DNA of 64,000 nt from Panopea generosa (GCA_029582155.1 CM055908.1:25172757-25236756), one strand, 5' to 3'; numbered from the stretch's first letter, positions 23,583 through 35,383 are shown. Notes: generated by a model not told the origin, from the sequence alone. Made by a program: numbers and translations.

Positions 23583-23715
23583 CTCTGCACTTAGGTTGCG
23601 GGTTCGAGTCTTGTTTAAGCTCAGTCCAGAAAGTTTTAGAAGTCTTCCTCCACCAGACAGACTTGGTACCATTATATATACTGTCTTCAGTGTTGAAAAT
23701 AGTATTAAAACCTCC
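23583..23715 (+). mobile_element. SINE-B, 5'-truncated
   Basis: Starts at CTGCACTTAGGTTGCGGGTT with a B box (GGGTTCGAGTCTTG), then a shortened body containing AGTCTTCCTCCACCAGACAG and GTGTTGAAAATAGTATTAAA. A family H MITE follows 25 bp later. Confidence 0.8.
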
Positions 23716-23739
23716 CCCACATTCATTCTATCCACTTAA

Positions 23740-23978
23740 GGCTCTCCTTAAAAAAAGATTATTTGCCGTGCTCCTACCTATTCACTCAAAATTGCAGCTA
23801 CCCAAACGTTTTGATCGATTTTCAAAGTGTTTTTTTTTTCATGATTTTCTGTCCATTTTCTTTAAAATGACTATGCAAAATCAAAATTTGGCCCCCCCCA
23901 ATTTTTATTAACTACCTACCTACCCATGAAAAATACTGGGTCGGAGCACAGCAAACAAATATTTTTTTGAGGATGGCC
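23740..23978 (-). mobile_element. MITE family H (Harbinger-like), uninterrupted
   Basis: 239 bp with inverted ends GGCTCTCCTTAAAAAAAGAT and, on the reverse strand, GGCCATCCTCAAAAAAATAT, flanked by TAA on both sides. Orientation is opposite to the 19017 copy. This copy shows what family H looks like without insertions. Confidence 0.88.
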
Positions 23979-24145
23979 TAACTAAAGTGGGGTGATGAGG
24001 CAGTGGATAGAATGTTGGCTGCTAACACTGGGTAGCAGGTTTGATCCCAGACAAGATCTCTACAACACTCAGAACTGGTTCTGCTTAGGATGTGGATTTG
24101 AGACCAATTGTGTAAGCTGCCATCAATCAAGGATCAATAAAATAG

Positions 24146-24300
24146 GACAAGGGAAGGAGCAAAAGTGGCCTTTTTAGACAGGTTGTTGCTTAATGCTGGT
24201 TAATTTGCTCTAAAAGCAAAGAAATGGGAAATAGCAAATGTGGCTGCTTAAGACAAGTGGCTGCTTAATAGAGGTGACCACTTACACAGGTTTGACTGTA
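24146..24300 (+). mobile_element. MITE family M, left-truncated
   Basis: Enters at CAAGGGAAGGAGCAAAAGTG and ends with a clean CACAGGTTTGACTGTA terminus. The 61-codon frame overlapping it is not a gene. Confidence 0.88.
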
Positions 24301-25057
24301 TAATCAAAACATTCCCTAGCAAATCTGCTTGACTCCCAGACCTACAATAGGAAAGATGGCATAAACAGGATAGTGTTTTAACAGGGTAATTAAAGGCATC
24401 AATTGCAAGCATTGAATGAGTTTTACATCACTGTCTTGAATATAGTTACTCACGCAGATTTTTTTTTAATTTCTTTTTATTGTTTACCGAATATATAGCA
24501 GTAAATAAATATTCATATTCATACTCGTAATAGATAAATCAGCTTGAAAAATAACTCGCTGAAATCGTTTCACAGCCGTTAAAACTTCAAAAAGATTTTA
24601 AATAATGAATCCCAGACCTACACTCAGATTTAAGAGAGACAGTATTATTTATTTATTTATTTATTTTCAGTAACTCCGTCATTAAACTTACATTAAATAT
24701 AAAGAAATCGGATTCTGTTTGAGAACAAATATATGTAAATTTAAGATTATTTGTATTCAAAATCACTCGTATGGAAATTTGTGTGATTATCATATTTATC
24801 ATATCCTTTATAAAACTGCTAAAAATTCAGGTGACAGATTAAATGATTTCACCGTTATAATAACATGGTTGGGTTTTGTATAAGTTTTGTATGGTATATG
24901 TTGGACCAAGGGGTTTAAGTGGAAAAGGGAAAGCAACACTGATTATAAAGCTTTTGTGTAAGCATATGTATTCATGCAAAATCTCACAAAATTTTGTTTT
25001 TAATTATCTTAACTTCCTTTCATCTCAGGTCTGGAATACAAATCAAATTTAAAGGTT
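24301..25057. other. No gene seen
   Basis: AT-rich sequence with a short TTTA repeat near 24645. Nothing else recognised. Confidence 0.45.
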
Positions 25058-25241
25058 TTTTAAAGGTCCGAGACCCGTTCACTCAAAAAACTGTATCTGA
25101 GAAAGTTTGTCAATTACTTTCAGAAAGATGGTGGTCTTCTCAGATTCATTCTGAGGTCTTCATCCACCAAAAAAAAATGGATATGCCATAATTATATGAC
25201 CTGAGATGTGTTAAATATGGTGTTTAACGTCATTAAAAAAA
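25058..25241 (+). mobile_element. SINE-B, 5'-truncated
   Basis: Begins near the B box (GGTCCGAGACCCG), continues CTGTATCTGAGAAAGTTTGT and CAGATTCATTCTGAGGTCTT, and ends ACCTGAGATGTGTTAAATAT with an A-rich tail. Confidence 0.85.
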
Positions 25242-25623
25242 GAACCTTCATGTTTTATCAAGATGCAAGTTTTTTCGTCTATTTGAGTCCTTGGTTGAGC
25301 TAAACAATTATACAAATTAACCAGTTGTTTGATTTTTAATTAAAAGATGATGCACTGCAACCAATTGCCAAATTTGTTAATTTTTGACTTATTGAAATGG
25401 AGTTTGAATCATGCATGATAAATTTTATAAATCATAAGTATGACATTATGAAACTGTTGTACCAATGTTACTCTATAATTGCCACAATATCTAAAATTTA
25501 CAAGAAATCTGCCCACACCCATGGTAATAATCATACTGAAAAACACTGTAGTTGAAATTCAAAATGTTACATTAGAAATTGTTATACAAGACTAATTAAT
25601 GTACCATTATTCATTTATTAGTA
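25242..25623. other. No gene seen
   Basis: AT-rich, no recognised repeats or exons. Confidence 0.45.
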
Positions 25624-25911
25624 GCCGGGCCTGATTAGCTCAATCAGTAACACATCTCACTATCAATCCAGGGGTCGTGAGTTGGAATCCCCACCCGGCA
25701 ACAGTCTCCGTGATGATGGATATCATCATTGTGTCTCATTATCATTCATCTCTCACTGCTGATTCAAGTGGGAAAGTTATCAGTTACTTGCAGAGATGGG
25801 GTGTGCTAAAGTATTGGTTAATCCCAGGAAACAATGGTTAGGCTAACTGATCGTTTGGTAGCCCTCGATGGCATAAAAATGAAGCTAAATATTCAATCAT
25901 TTAATCATTTG
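25624..25911 (+). mobile_element. SINE-A, full copy
   Basis: GCCGGGCCTGATTAGCTCAA, then CTATCAATCCAGGGGTCGTG and a B box with one mismatch (GAGTTGGAATCCCC). The body and a short ATTCAATCATTTAATC tail follow. Confidence 0.93.
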
Positions 25912-27050
25912 TTAGTACCACAAACCTCTTAGCAAAATTTATGCTCCACCATTAAATACACTGCCCAGCACCCGTTTTGACTTGCCACACTACTTGTTTG
26001 TCTTTCATCCAAATCAGATGTAAACATTTTAAATCTGAATCACAAGTCCTCATTACAGAAAGTGTGTATTTTATTTTTAAAACACTTTATAAAATACACC
26101 ATTTAAAAGTTTGAATTCTCAGACCAAATAAATGCCCCTCCTCCACACAATGCACCACACAGGGGGTGGGGGTGGGGCATTTATTTGATTTTTGTTTCAG
26201 AAACATGGGGAGTGGGGCTTTTAGTTGTGATTTTCCAGATGTTAAACTGTTAAAACGCTTAATTTAAATAATAGTACCAGCAGTTCATTACAACATCTAA
26301 GGTATGAGCCCTTGATTTATTATTGTTATGTTTAAGAGCATTGAAAAGTTAAAAGTTATATAAGATTGAAATTATTTTTAGTATAGAACTAGAGCATTTT
26401 TTAATCTATCTGATATATATGTAGGCGTATGTAAGTGAAATTGATGTAACAGTGCCTTCAAGTTGATGGTTATATATAGGATATAAGCAGTATTATATAT
26501 AAGTATCTGGGTTTGCATCTAGGTGGTTTTGACTTGCCAATTATGGCACATATATGTCTTTTGTGTATAAATGGTGTTAGCTAACAAAAATCATAATTGT
26601 GTTTTCCTTCTAAAAAAAATAGCAATTACACAAGTAATTGAGGTTGTTGTACAAAGGCTATCTGTACCGAGATGCACGTTATTGGGAAAATGGTGCCCGA
26701 TCAATATTCCTTGCACTGGGACTAATACATAGCTGATGGCACCGTTCTTTTTTTTAAAAAAAAACACAATATTTTATGATCCTCTGTCGGTGTGGTGCAC
26801 TGTGGGATTGATGACAGGTATGAGTCATCACACAGCATGCTGTTGTTGTTGATATCGATTCCGGCATGTCTGCAATCATGATAGCCCTGATGCTTACGAG
26901 TTCAGAGGCAATTTTTGTTCAGACGAAAATCGTTATTAGTTTTGTTTGTAAACAGGAATGCGTGAGGTCAAGGTCAGTAGTGTTTTGTGCTCTCCGGAGT
27001 GTACAGATTGATGTACCAGTACAAAGTGGTCAATTTCATTCTCTTTTTTT
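25912..27050. other. No supported gene; one hairpin
   Basis: Contains the inverted repeat at 26125-26187. A 67-codon frame starting at 26866 has a hydrophobic N-terminus (MSAIMIALMLTSS) but runs into the next SINE and is not supported. Confidence 0.4.
26125..26187. repeat. Perfect 14-bp inverted repeat
   Basis: CAAATAAATGCCCC and GGGGCATTTATTTG enclose a 35-bp GC-rich loop. Possibly a tiny foldback element. Confidence 0.75.
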
Positions 27051-27328
27051 GGCCGGGCCCGATTAGCTCAGTCGGTAATGCGTCTGACTATCAAACCAGG
27101 GGTCATGAGTTTGAATCCCCGCCCGGCAACAGTCTCTGTGATGATTGATATACGACATTGTGTCTCATTATCATTCGTCTCTCACCAATGATTCAAGTGG
27201 GAAAGTTATCAGTTACTTGTGGAGATGGGGTGTACTCGAATACTAGTTAATCTTTCAGGATCCCAGGAAACAGTGGTTAGGTTAACTGATGGTCTGTTAG
27301 CCCTCGATGGCATAAAATTGATGCTAAA

Positions 27329-27378
<50 letters not shown>
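27051..27378 (+). mobile_element. SINE-A, full copy with long CAAT tail
   Basis: Near-consensus: GGCCGGGCCCGATTAGCTCA, GTCGGTAATGCGTC, a B box (GAGTTTGAATCCCC), the body, and a tail of about ten CAAT units. It retains CTTTCAGGATCCCAGGAAAC, which some copies have lost. Confidence 0.95.
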
Positions 27379-27380
<2 letters not shown>

Positions 27381-27571
27381 CTCTTTTGAATGTTTTCAAG
27401 AAAAAAATTGGCTAGAACTACACTCTTATTCTCATGCATCCTTATGAACTTATGAATTTCCTATCCTCAGTCGGACATTTAACATACTTGCAGAAAACCT
27501 TTAAACCAGTTTTTATCATATAAGGTATAATCCTCCAGAAACACCCAATCAGAAAACTTGTATATTCAATA

Positions 27572-27872
27572 CACCGCAGGGGTGGTCTAATGGTAGTGTC
27601 AACCCGTGGGTAAATAGGCACTGGCCAGGTGACCATATCAAAGACTTGAAAAATGGTACTAGAAGTTTCCTCGCCAGGTGGTTAGCATTTCCAGGATAGT
27701 TCTAAATTTGGTTGGCCTGGTGTCAGTTTAATGTGACTGGGTGGGGGTATCATATCCTGTGTCTATGGCATGTTACTCCGGTGTAAGAATACTGTCTCAG
27801 TAGACACAGTTGTGATATGACTGAAAAGTTGTTGAAAGCACACTAAACACCACATAACATACAAAAACAATA
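27572..27872 (+). mobile_element. SINE-C, diverged copy
   Basis: The head (GGTGGTCTAATGGTAGTGTC) is tRNA-like. Family body words follow: AAAATGGTACTAGAAGTTTC, TGACTGGGTGGGGGTATCAT, CTGTCTCAGTAGACACAG and ACTAAACACCACATAACA. It is related to the better-preserved copy at 51731. Confidence 0.88.
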
Positions 27873-28254
27873 TAATTTCAATTAATAAAATAAAAGATAT
27901 TTTAATGTTTAAACCTAAATGAGATGTAACCATATGATATATAATTTTATTGCCAAATTATTAATTTGCCAAAGGCATCTCCTCACAGCCATTGACACAG
28001 CAAGGCATGTTGAACTTAATTTCAACTTGAGATGGACAAGGAGACTAGAGTAAGTTTGTTAAGTTATGAAAACTTTACCTTGTTGTGATATTGATCTATT
28101 TGACTTGGACTCTACCTGCCTCATTAATCAATGCCCCAGTCATGCTTTCTCAGTTGGTAAATATTCAGTTGATTAATTCTCTTATGTTACATGTTCTAAG
28201 GAAATGATATTAACAATTTTGGCATCTCAAATTTACATACTGATTAACATTGAT
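27873..28254. other. No gene seen
   Basis: AT-rich, no repeats recognised; the 17-bp minisatellite begins at its right edge. Confidence 0.45.
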
Positions 28255-29449
28255 TGGGTTCCTTCATTGATCAGGTTCCTCCATTGTTCCGGTTCCTCCA
28301 TTGACCAGGTTCCTCCATTGTTCAGGTTCTTCCATTGACCAGGTTCCTCCATTGATCAGGTTCCTCCATTGTCCAAGTTCCTCCATTGATCAGGTTCCTC
28401 CATTGGCCAGGTTCCTCAATTGGCCAGGTTCTTCCATTAACCAGGTTCCTCCATTGACCAGGTTCCTCCATTGATCAGGTTCCTACATTGGCAAGGTTCC
28501 TCAATTGACCAGGTTCCTCCATTGGCCAGGTTCCTCCATTGATCAGGTTCTACCATTGATCAGGTTCCTCCATTGACCAGGTTCCTCCATTGACGAGGTT
28601 CCTCCATTGATCAGGATTATCCATTGATCAGGTTCCTCCATTGACAAGGTTCCTCCATTGATCAGGTTCCTCCATTGATCAAATTCCTCCAATGACCAGG
28701 GTTCTCCATTGATCAGGTTCCTCCATTGACCAGGGTCCTCCATTGATCAGGATTATCCATTGACCAGGGTCCTCCATTGATCAGGATTATCCATTGACCA
28801 GGGTCCTCCATTGATCAGGATTATCCATTGACCAGGGTCCTCCATTGATCAGGATTATCCATTGACCAGGGTCCTCCATTGATCAGGATTATCCATTGAC
28901 TAGGGTCCTCCATTGATCAGGATTATCCATTGACCAGGGTCCTCCATTGATCAGGATTGACCAGGGTCCTCCATTGATCAGGATTATCCATTGATCAGGG
29001 TCCTCCATTGATCAGGATTATCCATTGACCAGGGTCCTCCATTGATCAGGATTATCCATTGACCGGGGTCCTCCATTGATCAGGATTATCCATTGACCAG
29101 GGTCCTCCATTGATCAGGATTATCCATTGATCAGGATCCTCCATTGATCAGGATTATCCATTGATCAGGATCCTCCATTGACCAGGTTCCTCCATTGACC
29201 AGGGTCCTCCATTGATCAGGATTATCCATTGACCAGGTTCCTCCATTGACCGGGGTCCTCCATTGATCAGGATTATCCATTGACCAGGGTCCTCCATTGA
29301 TCAGGATTATCCATTGATCAGGATCCTCCATTGATCAGGATTATCCATTGATCAGGTTCCTCCATTGATCAGGGTCCGCCATTTATCAGGTTCCTCCATT
29401 GACCACGTTCCTCCTTGACCACATTCCTCCATTGATCAGGTTCCTCCAC
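28255..29449 (+). repeat. 17-bp minisatellite grading into a 34-bp dimer array
   Basis: The basic unit is GGTTCCTCCATTGATCA with T/C variation, about 70 units in total. From about 28740 the units alternate regularly between GGATTATCCATTGACCA and GGGTCCTCCATTGATCA, forming a 34-bp higher-order unit. The minus-strand frames (WRNLINGG repeats) are artefacts. Confidence 0.97.
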
Positions 29450-29880
29450 CAGTATGGTAGGACTTGTGAATTAGAACCACTGCCATTGCATCTATAAACA
29501 GGGGTAAAAATAATCCAAGGTTCTGGACCTTTTTTTTCTGCTGACCCTTGTATTTTTAATTGACCTTTCAAATGTTTTTTTACATGATTAATCGTCGACC
29601 TTCCAACTGTACAAGCAGTAGACCCATTTCTGCATCTCCGTTCATGAATTGATAGCAGTAAAACTTAAGTAATATAGTAATGCAGCATATTATTTATGCT
29701 GTGGCCATTTAGCTGATCAATTTATATGCCAGTAAAATTTTATTTTGAGCCCCTGTTAAAATTATCAGCCCCTGTTGTGTTCCTTGGTGCCACATAAATG
29801 CTGTTAAGAATATAGGGTTTGTGAGACTCATACAGTCATATTGTAGGAGGTGAACATTCGGAATAAAATATTTGCTATTA

Positions 29881-29955
29881 GGTCATAATAGATTAATTGC
29901 TAAATTATCAACCCCGCCCTGCCCGCCTCCTATCACGCCCATAAATTTTGATAAT
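29881..29955 (+). mobile_element. MITE family E, solitary left end
   Basis: After TTA it reads GGTCATAATAGATTAATTGC and AAATTATCAACCCCGCCC, matching the left end of family E. No right end follows. Confidence 0.7.
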
Positions 29956-30610
29956 TCAGTTCTGTTTCCTTGACCATATACTTGGAGCTGCGGGTTCATG
30001 CTTTAAACAATGCTTTTTAATGGCACTGAGATCAGAAGCGGGTTCATGGAAGCCAGTAGCCTTGTTCTAGAGGTACAATTGCTTTATTATTTAGTCTGTC
30101 ATTAATTTACGTTATGGTGCTTTGCCAAAAGATTGTACAAAACGTGAACGTTGGTCTAAATAATAAATAACCAATCAGTGACTAGGGTCAATAAAAGTCA
30201 TTCATTGATCAATAATATTTATCTTGCAACTAGGGATTATAATCTGTTAATATCATTTTGAACCAAATTTCAAAATGTTGCCAAAGTGACCAATGACGGA
30301 TTTTGAATCTTTAAAGATAATGGTAAATCTGTTTATAATCTATATTAGCGGAGTATTGATGATCACAACTAATGGAAAGTCAGTTGATTTTTGGTGAAAA
30401 GTTAGGGCCAAAGCTCAAAATGACTATTTCCATTAATTTGAACAAAAAAAGCCGCACATTAAACAGTTCCAGAATGTATTAAAGACACTGTTGTAATATG
30501 CTATAACATCAGTGTTGTACAAGATTTTATACAGCCATGTAATATTGAACATTTTGCAGTATAAGTAGGTAGTTTTTGTATTTATTGAATATCATTAAAC
30601 AACTGATCAG

Positions 30611-30767
30611 TATCATTGAAAACAAGAAGACTTTGCTATGGGATCTGACAATGATGCATAGAAGGTCGCGTTCAGATGACCTTTCTGCCAGCCGCTATGT
30701 TTTTAAGAACAGAATTGGGAGACAGATTCACAAAAGCTGTAAGCTTTCTTCTGAATCTCTTTCATAA
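30611..30767 (+). CDS. Candidate terminal coding exon, unrecognised protein
   Basis: After a weak acceptor (CAACTGATCAG) an open frame runs to a TAA at 30765-30767. Its peptide includes MMHRRSRSDDLSASRYVFKN and ends CKLSSESLS, rich in Ser, Arg and Lys and unlike the Ile/Phe/Tyr-rich noise frames elsewhere. Local GC is higher than in the flanks. A polyadenylation signal AATAAA (30828-30833) follows about 60 bp after the stop, as in a last exon with a short 3' UTR. The frame is closed upstream by TAG at 30570-30572, so an upstream exon would be needed. No domain is recognised. It could be chance or a pseudogene fragment. Confidence 0.25.
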
Positions 30768-30827
30768 TTGAATACACATGTTTTAACTAATATGTGATAT
30801 TTTCAATGTAATTGTATTCTATTTGTG

Positions 30828-30833
30828 AATAAA
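30828..30833 (+). terminator. Candidate polyadenylation signal
   Basis: AATAAA located 60 bp downstream of the candidate terminal exon's stop codon. In AT-rich DNA such hexamers are common by chance, so it carries weight only with the exon. Confidence 0.25.
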
Positions 30834-31825
30834 ATATGTTTAAACTAAGAACAGAATTTACAGTATTTCGAGTATCCGTCATATTGAAGGTTATGCCGAA
30901 CGGCTGTCAAAATTAGTACTTTGATCAGTTGAAATAAAAAATTGCCTAAAAATAGCAATATTGGAAATCCAGTTATTTTAGAAGAAGAATTTGAATAGAT
31001 TTTCATCAGATCTTATATTAAGAAAGATCGTGTAGTTTAGTCAGAATTGGTAAAATCGTGTACTTGTGTCAGATTGATAATTGATTAGCAAATCATTTCA
31101 GTGTGGCAATGTTGTAATGGATAGGATGTCACATGCTTATGCCAGACATCGTGGTTTCAATCTTAGAATTGATTCTTCATAAAGTTGAAAACCTGCAAAA
31201 GTGCAAGTAAAAGTAGGAATAAGTGAGACAGTCTGGTATCTTAGGTGCAACGCAGCTTATGTTGCTGAAAAAAGAAATAAAAGAACATAGTTCCTTCTGT
31301 TGTAACAGCATCTGTTGCTGTTCATGTTCTGTGTGATAATAATTAAGATTTTGTAATGTGATGTAAATTTAGGCAAAGCTTGCTTTTTGGAAATAAAGTC
31401 ATGGTCACTATTACTAAAAATAGAAAAAAAATAGACAATGTCTTTCACTTATTTTAGTTCCTTACAAGACATTTGATGAAATTATGTGGATAGGTTTATA
31501 AGAGCTTTTTTTTTATTACTTTTGAACCAAATTGGGTCAAGGTCATTGATACTGAAAATTAAAAAAATGTTTTCACCTGCTTAATAACTTTATCGGGCTA
31601 CCTGTTAGATATTTTAATGAAAATTTGTATTGTCCTACTTTCTCAACAGATTTTTCAAAATAGAACATAATATATATACATACTGTATACATATATATAT
31701 TATTATGGAGATAATTATTTGTGAATAACCAATATATATTATATACTTCTACCCTATACATAGAAATTTCAAAATCGGAGAGAAGTCACTTTAGATATTG
31801 CAATGTAGCGTAAACAAAATATATA

Positions 31826-32704
31826 CAATTGAAACTTGTTATCTCGATATCGTTTGAGTCGATATTCCGGTAGTGTCGATATTTTTTGCCATCCCAAACT
31901 TTCCCCCTTCTTTGTGTATGTAAATATATTCCTTTTTACTCGATATTGTCTGTATCAATATTTCGGATATCTCGATCCCAGTTTTAGTTCCCAATTGATC
32001 ATTTCACACCTTTAATTGAATGTTTGTCTCAATATAATTATTGTTGACATAATATTGTGTTTTTCGACATGTGTGAAAATATATTCACAGTTTGTTTAAC
32101 CCTTTACTTCAAATAGACGCCTTTGAACACCTCTATTATAGACGCCTTTGGACACCTTATATAGAAGGCTTTTGAATTATTGGGTGAATTATGTTTATAT
32201 TTACTGAGTGGAAAATAGTGCAGGAAGTGTTCAGATTGCTCGTTACGAGCAATCTGAACTCTTCCTGCACTGTTTTCAAAGGCCTTCTGTGATTGGTGCC
32301 GGAAACCGCGTATCTATGAAGTAAAGGGTTAAGATGTGGCACTAATTGCTGGTTAACGGGCAAAGGTGTCAGTTGTAATGACTGACAGAATTTTGCAAAC
32401 ATCTTGTCATTGAATTGGGTGATTGCATTTAGATTGTATAAATATCATTTGATTCAATCAATCAGCCTCAACTTATATCTCGCTGTTGAAAAGTTCAAAG
32501 AATGACCCGGATATCATTATTTATCACGACAGTGTAAATCTACTGCACAGACCTTCATATGAAAGCGAAAGTACAACTGAAATACGACAGTTATCAGGTG
32601 ATGAAAATAAATATTGATCTTGAGATAAAATCTATGTTGGTATTCGGATATCTCGATGCTTTTTTTGGCAGTCCTTTCAATATCTAGATAACGAGTTTCG
32701 ACCT
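31826..32704 (+). mobile_element. Tc1/mariner-like element with nested insertion
   Basis: The left end CAATTGAAACTTGTTATCTC and the reverse strand of the right end, AGGTCGAAACTCGTTATCTA, are long diverged inverted repeats. They continue through GATATTCCGG- and GATATCCGAA-like words. TA flanks both sides. The interior has no intact transposase and is interrupted at a TTAA by a 229-bp MITE. Superfamily inferred from TA flanks and terminal style. Confidence 0.65.
32100..32328 (+). mobile_element. Palindromic TTAA MITE (family P), copy 1
   Basis: Flanked by TTAA (32096-32099, 32329-32332), with ends CCCTTTACTTCAAATAGACG and CTATGAAGTAAAGGG. The middle contains a long near-palindrome around GATTGCTCGTTACGAGCAAT. 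CCC/GGG ends with TTAA duplications are the piggyBac signature. A repeated GACGCCTTTG word near the left end is specific to this copy. Confidence 0.9.
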
Positions 32705-32754
32705 TAGATTAATTTCAATTATTTAAATTTTGAATAGTGTTAAATAGCACTTGT

Positions 32755-33820
32755 TAGCTCTTCTGGCCAAATGTCAGCAGGGCCTATGTCATGGTAAATT
32801 GTCAGTCGTTCATCAGTTAACCTTTTTCTTTTAGACGCAATAGCACCTTCCTTCATTTTTCATTGAATCTAAATGAAACCTGCACAGCTGTTATATAAAA
32901 ACAAGATCTTGAACAACAAATTACCCCATAGGGGCCACAGTGCTTATAAGCATATTTTAAGCGAAACTTTAAAAAACATTTTTTCCGGAAGTTCAATACC
33001 TAACCCTTAGAATCTGATATTTTATGTGTAGCATTGCTTGGGGTTCCCCTAAAACGTTTGTTGAAGTTGGGTTCCTGGGGTCAAATTTGGAGCCGCAACA
33101 GGGGTCACTGTTTTACAAAGAGTTATATATATAGGGAAAATGTTGTAGAGCGCTCTCACTCCCATTTTTCATTGAATCTTAACAAACTTGCACTGCAAGA
33201 TTTTGGACAAGTTCTTGAACCAGCGTGATTCTAGCACAAATGCCCATGCCATAGGGCTTATATGCGCTATCACCCCCCTTTTTCATTGAATCTTAACCCT
33301 TTACTCCACAGATACGCGTTTTCCCGCACCAATCACAGAAGGCCTTTGAAAACAGTGCAGGAAGAGTTCAGATTGCTCGTAACGAGCAATCTGAACACTT
33401 CCTGCACTGTTTTCCACTCTGTCAGTTAATATAAACATAATTCACCCATTGCTGATATGTGGTGAATTAATGCTTTCAATATTAGAGGTGTCCAAAGGCG
33501 TTTATATGAAGTTAAGGGTTAACCAAACTTGCACAGCAGTTATATAACCACAAGATCATGTTGAAGTTCTTGAACCAGTGTGATTCGACCACATATGTCT
33601 CCGCCACAGGGCTTATAAGCACATTGCAAAACTTTAAAAAAACAATTTCTAGATGAAAGTTTAAGACCTAGTCCTAAGATATTTTATGCGTCTAAGTATT
33701 GCATGTCAGGTCTCCTAAAAGGTTTGTTTAAGAGGAACTAACAAAAAACATTTCATCTTAAATGTATCTGTTCATTTGTTGCCAGCAGAGTCATTCAGAT
33801 CCACTTGGACCTCTTGTTAA
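32755..33820 (+). repeat. Unclassified interspersed repeat with internal repeats
   Basis: The word TTTTTCATTGAATCT recurs at about 32858, 33166 and 33280, followed by AACCAAACTTGCACAGC-like text and GCTTATAAGCA-like text, so the element contains diverged internal repeats of roughly 120-310 bp. It ends near CAGATCCACTTGGACCTCTT. A family P MITE is inserted at 33297. No coding capacity is seen; class unknown. Confidence 0.5.
33297..33518 (-). mobile_element. Palindromic TTAA MITE (family P), copy 2
   Basis: TTAA on both sides (33293-33296, 33519-33522). The ends read CCCTTTACTCCACAGATACG and TTTATATGAAGTTAAGGG. Reverse orientation relative to copy 1, with the central palindrome preserved apart from one mismatch between arms. 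Nested in the 32755 repeat. Confidence 0.92.
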
Positions 33821-34338
33821 AAAGTTAAAGCAGCGACTTGGTCATTCATGTGAACCTTTATTTTAATGTTTATAAAATTATGTAAATACTTTTTAATAAG
33901 GGGCTTTATGGCATGTCAGTGAATAAAAAAAGGTTTTAATGATTATGACCCCAGCAGGAAAATCTACTCCATGCTTAATCGCTTGTGATAAACAGAATGA
34001 AATACACCCCCAAAGCACCCACACAGTGATGCCACCCATGCTTGTAAAGCAGCTTCATAAACAGTGTTCATAATTTATTATTATGGATATGGCAAAAAAT
34101 GATAGAATAGACGTGAGGATTTTAGAGGATTTCTTCTCCTCAGTGCTGAAGTCGGCAATATTCTTTGAGGTCAGAGAATCACAGTGGTTTATATAGTTAC
34201 AGTGACTTCAGAAAATTGGTAAAATGTCCGAGAATTTTTAATTGGGATTGAATGTTATACTCAGTGTTGTATGTCGGCCAGTTTGATTGGAAGAGGAAGA
34301 CCCGCTGAGAATGGTCTAGAGCGCGCGCTGCCATATAA
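33821..34338. other. No gene seen
   Basis: AT-rich, no recognised repeat or exon. Confidence 0.45.
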
Positions 34339-34565
34339 GAACAAATGAAAAAAATATTTTTGTTTCCTGTGACATGCTGAAAAAAATTGGGTCGGTACGA
34401 GGAAATTCTTTTTGTTTTTTGCATGGTGATCGTAATAGAGCTAAAGGCAAAACAATAATTAAAAAAAGTTGAAACAAAATTTAAAAAAAAATTAAAAAAA
34501 TTGATGGGGGTTAAAATATTGAATCAGTTGGATCACAGGAAACAAAAATATTTTTTTATTTGGCC
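34339..34565. mobile_element. H-related MITE with poly-A/T-rich inverted ends
   Basis: AAAAAAATATTTTTGTTTCC TGTGA is present at the left end and, as its reverse complement, at the right end (TCACAGGAAACAAAAATATT). TAA flanks both sides and the right end finishes in TTTGGCC. The termini resemble family H but the interior is different, so it is a related subfamily. Confidence 0.75.
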
Positions 34566-34570
34566 TAATT

Positions 34571-34724
34571 AATGACTACTAAACTCCCAATGCTGAGGTT
34601 GTGGGTTTAAGCCTAGATTAATCCAAAAACTGTATGTGAGAATGTTTGCCATGCAGTTACTTGCAGAGGGATGATGGTTCTACTTGAATTCATTCTGAGG
34701 TCTTAAATCCCATTAAAAACATTT
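34571..34724 (+). mobile_element. SINE-B fragment next to a MITE
   Basis: Begins within the middle segment (CTCCCAATGCTGAGGTTGTG), with a degraded B box (GGGTTTAAGCCTAG) and the body words GCAGTTACTTGCAGAGGGAT and CATTCTGAGGTCTTAAATCC. It starts almost exactly where the preceding MITE ends, so that MITE probably inserted into this SINE and the SINE's left part is lost. Confidence 0.8.
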
Positions 34725-35383
34725 TTTATGATAGAAATACTACAGTCATACATTTATGAAAACATGTACATGAACCTGAAATAATTGACTAGTTATTTTC
34801 GAAGTACACAATTTGTTGTCAATTTATGTGTCATGCTTGCTGATATTTGAATAAAATTTTATGAACCCTTGAACACACTCAACAATTTAGCTCTTCCTCC
34901 TTTAGTGTTTGATTTGAAGGTGTGTTTTACATCTGAAGGCCTGATCAATGTTTGGAGTGAAACATGAACTATGTTTAGATTTTCAGAGATACTTGACAAA
35001 CATACTTGCTTATTAAGTTACATATATATGCCCAACTTGGCTTTGTTTCCGCACTGACAACTTGCCTATATGATAGGACTTCGGCCATAACAAAGCTGCA
35101 CATAAACACTACATTCGGCAGAGCTGAAAGGCAAACAAAAGTTCAAGACAATAATCTGATTTGAACCAAATTTTCTTAATTCATTTTTTACTGTTTTAGA
35201 TAGACATTAAATGACAGGTTACAATTGTAGTAAATGCATATGGTACAGGTTGTCTGCATTTATAAAACACTTAAAAAAACAGTGACAGTAAACACGTGTA
35301 GCATCTTATATCTATGCAAACATACTTTGACATAATTAAAGAAAGGTATGTCAGCAGTAAAGATATTGCATATTGCAAAAGAT
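34725..35383. other. No gene seen
   Basis: AT-rich sequence before the 29-bp minisatellite. Confidence 0.45.

Larger units (their letters stand above)
29956..31825. other. 1.9 kb of mostly unique sequence with one candidate exon
   Basis: No repeat family recognised apart from vague SINE-like words near 31100-31170 (GTAATGGATAGGATGTC, TCGTGGTTTCAATCTTAG). The candidate terminal exon at 30611 lies here. Confidence 0.4.

Noticed and set aside
26866-27066. Small secreted protein with a hydrophobic N-terminus
   Set aside because: The last third of the frame is SINE-A sequence, and no splice sites or homologue can be recognised.
27051-27125. tRNA gene at the head of SINE-A
   Set aside because: The same head recurs in about eleven copies with the same 200-bp body, so it is a SINE promoter.
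28543-29331. WRNLINGG- and WSMEDPDQ-repeat proteins on the minus strand
   Set aside because: Translation of the 17/34-bp minisatellite.
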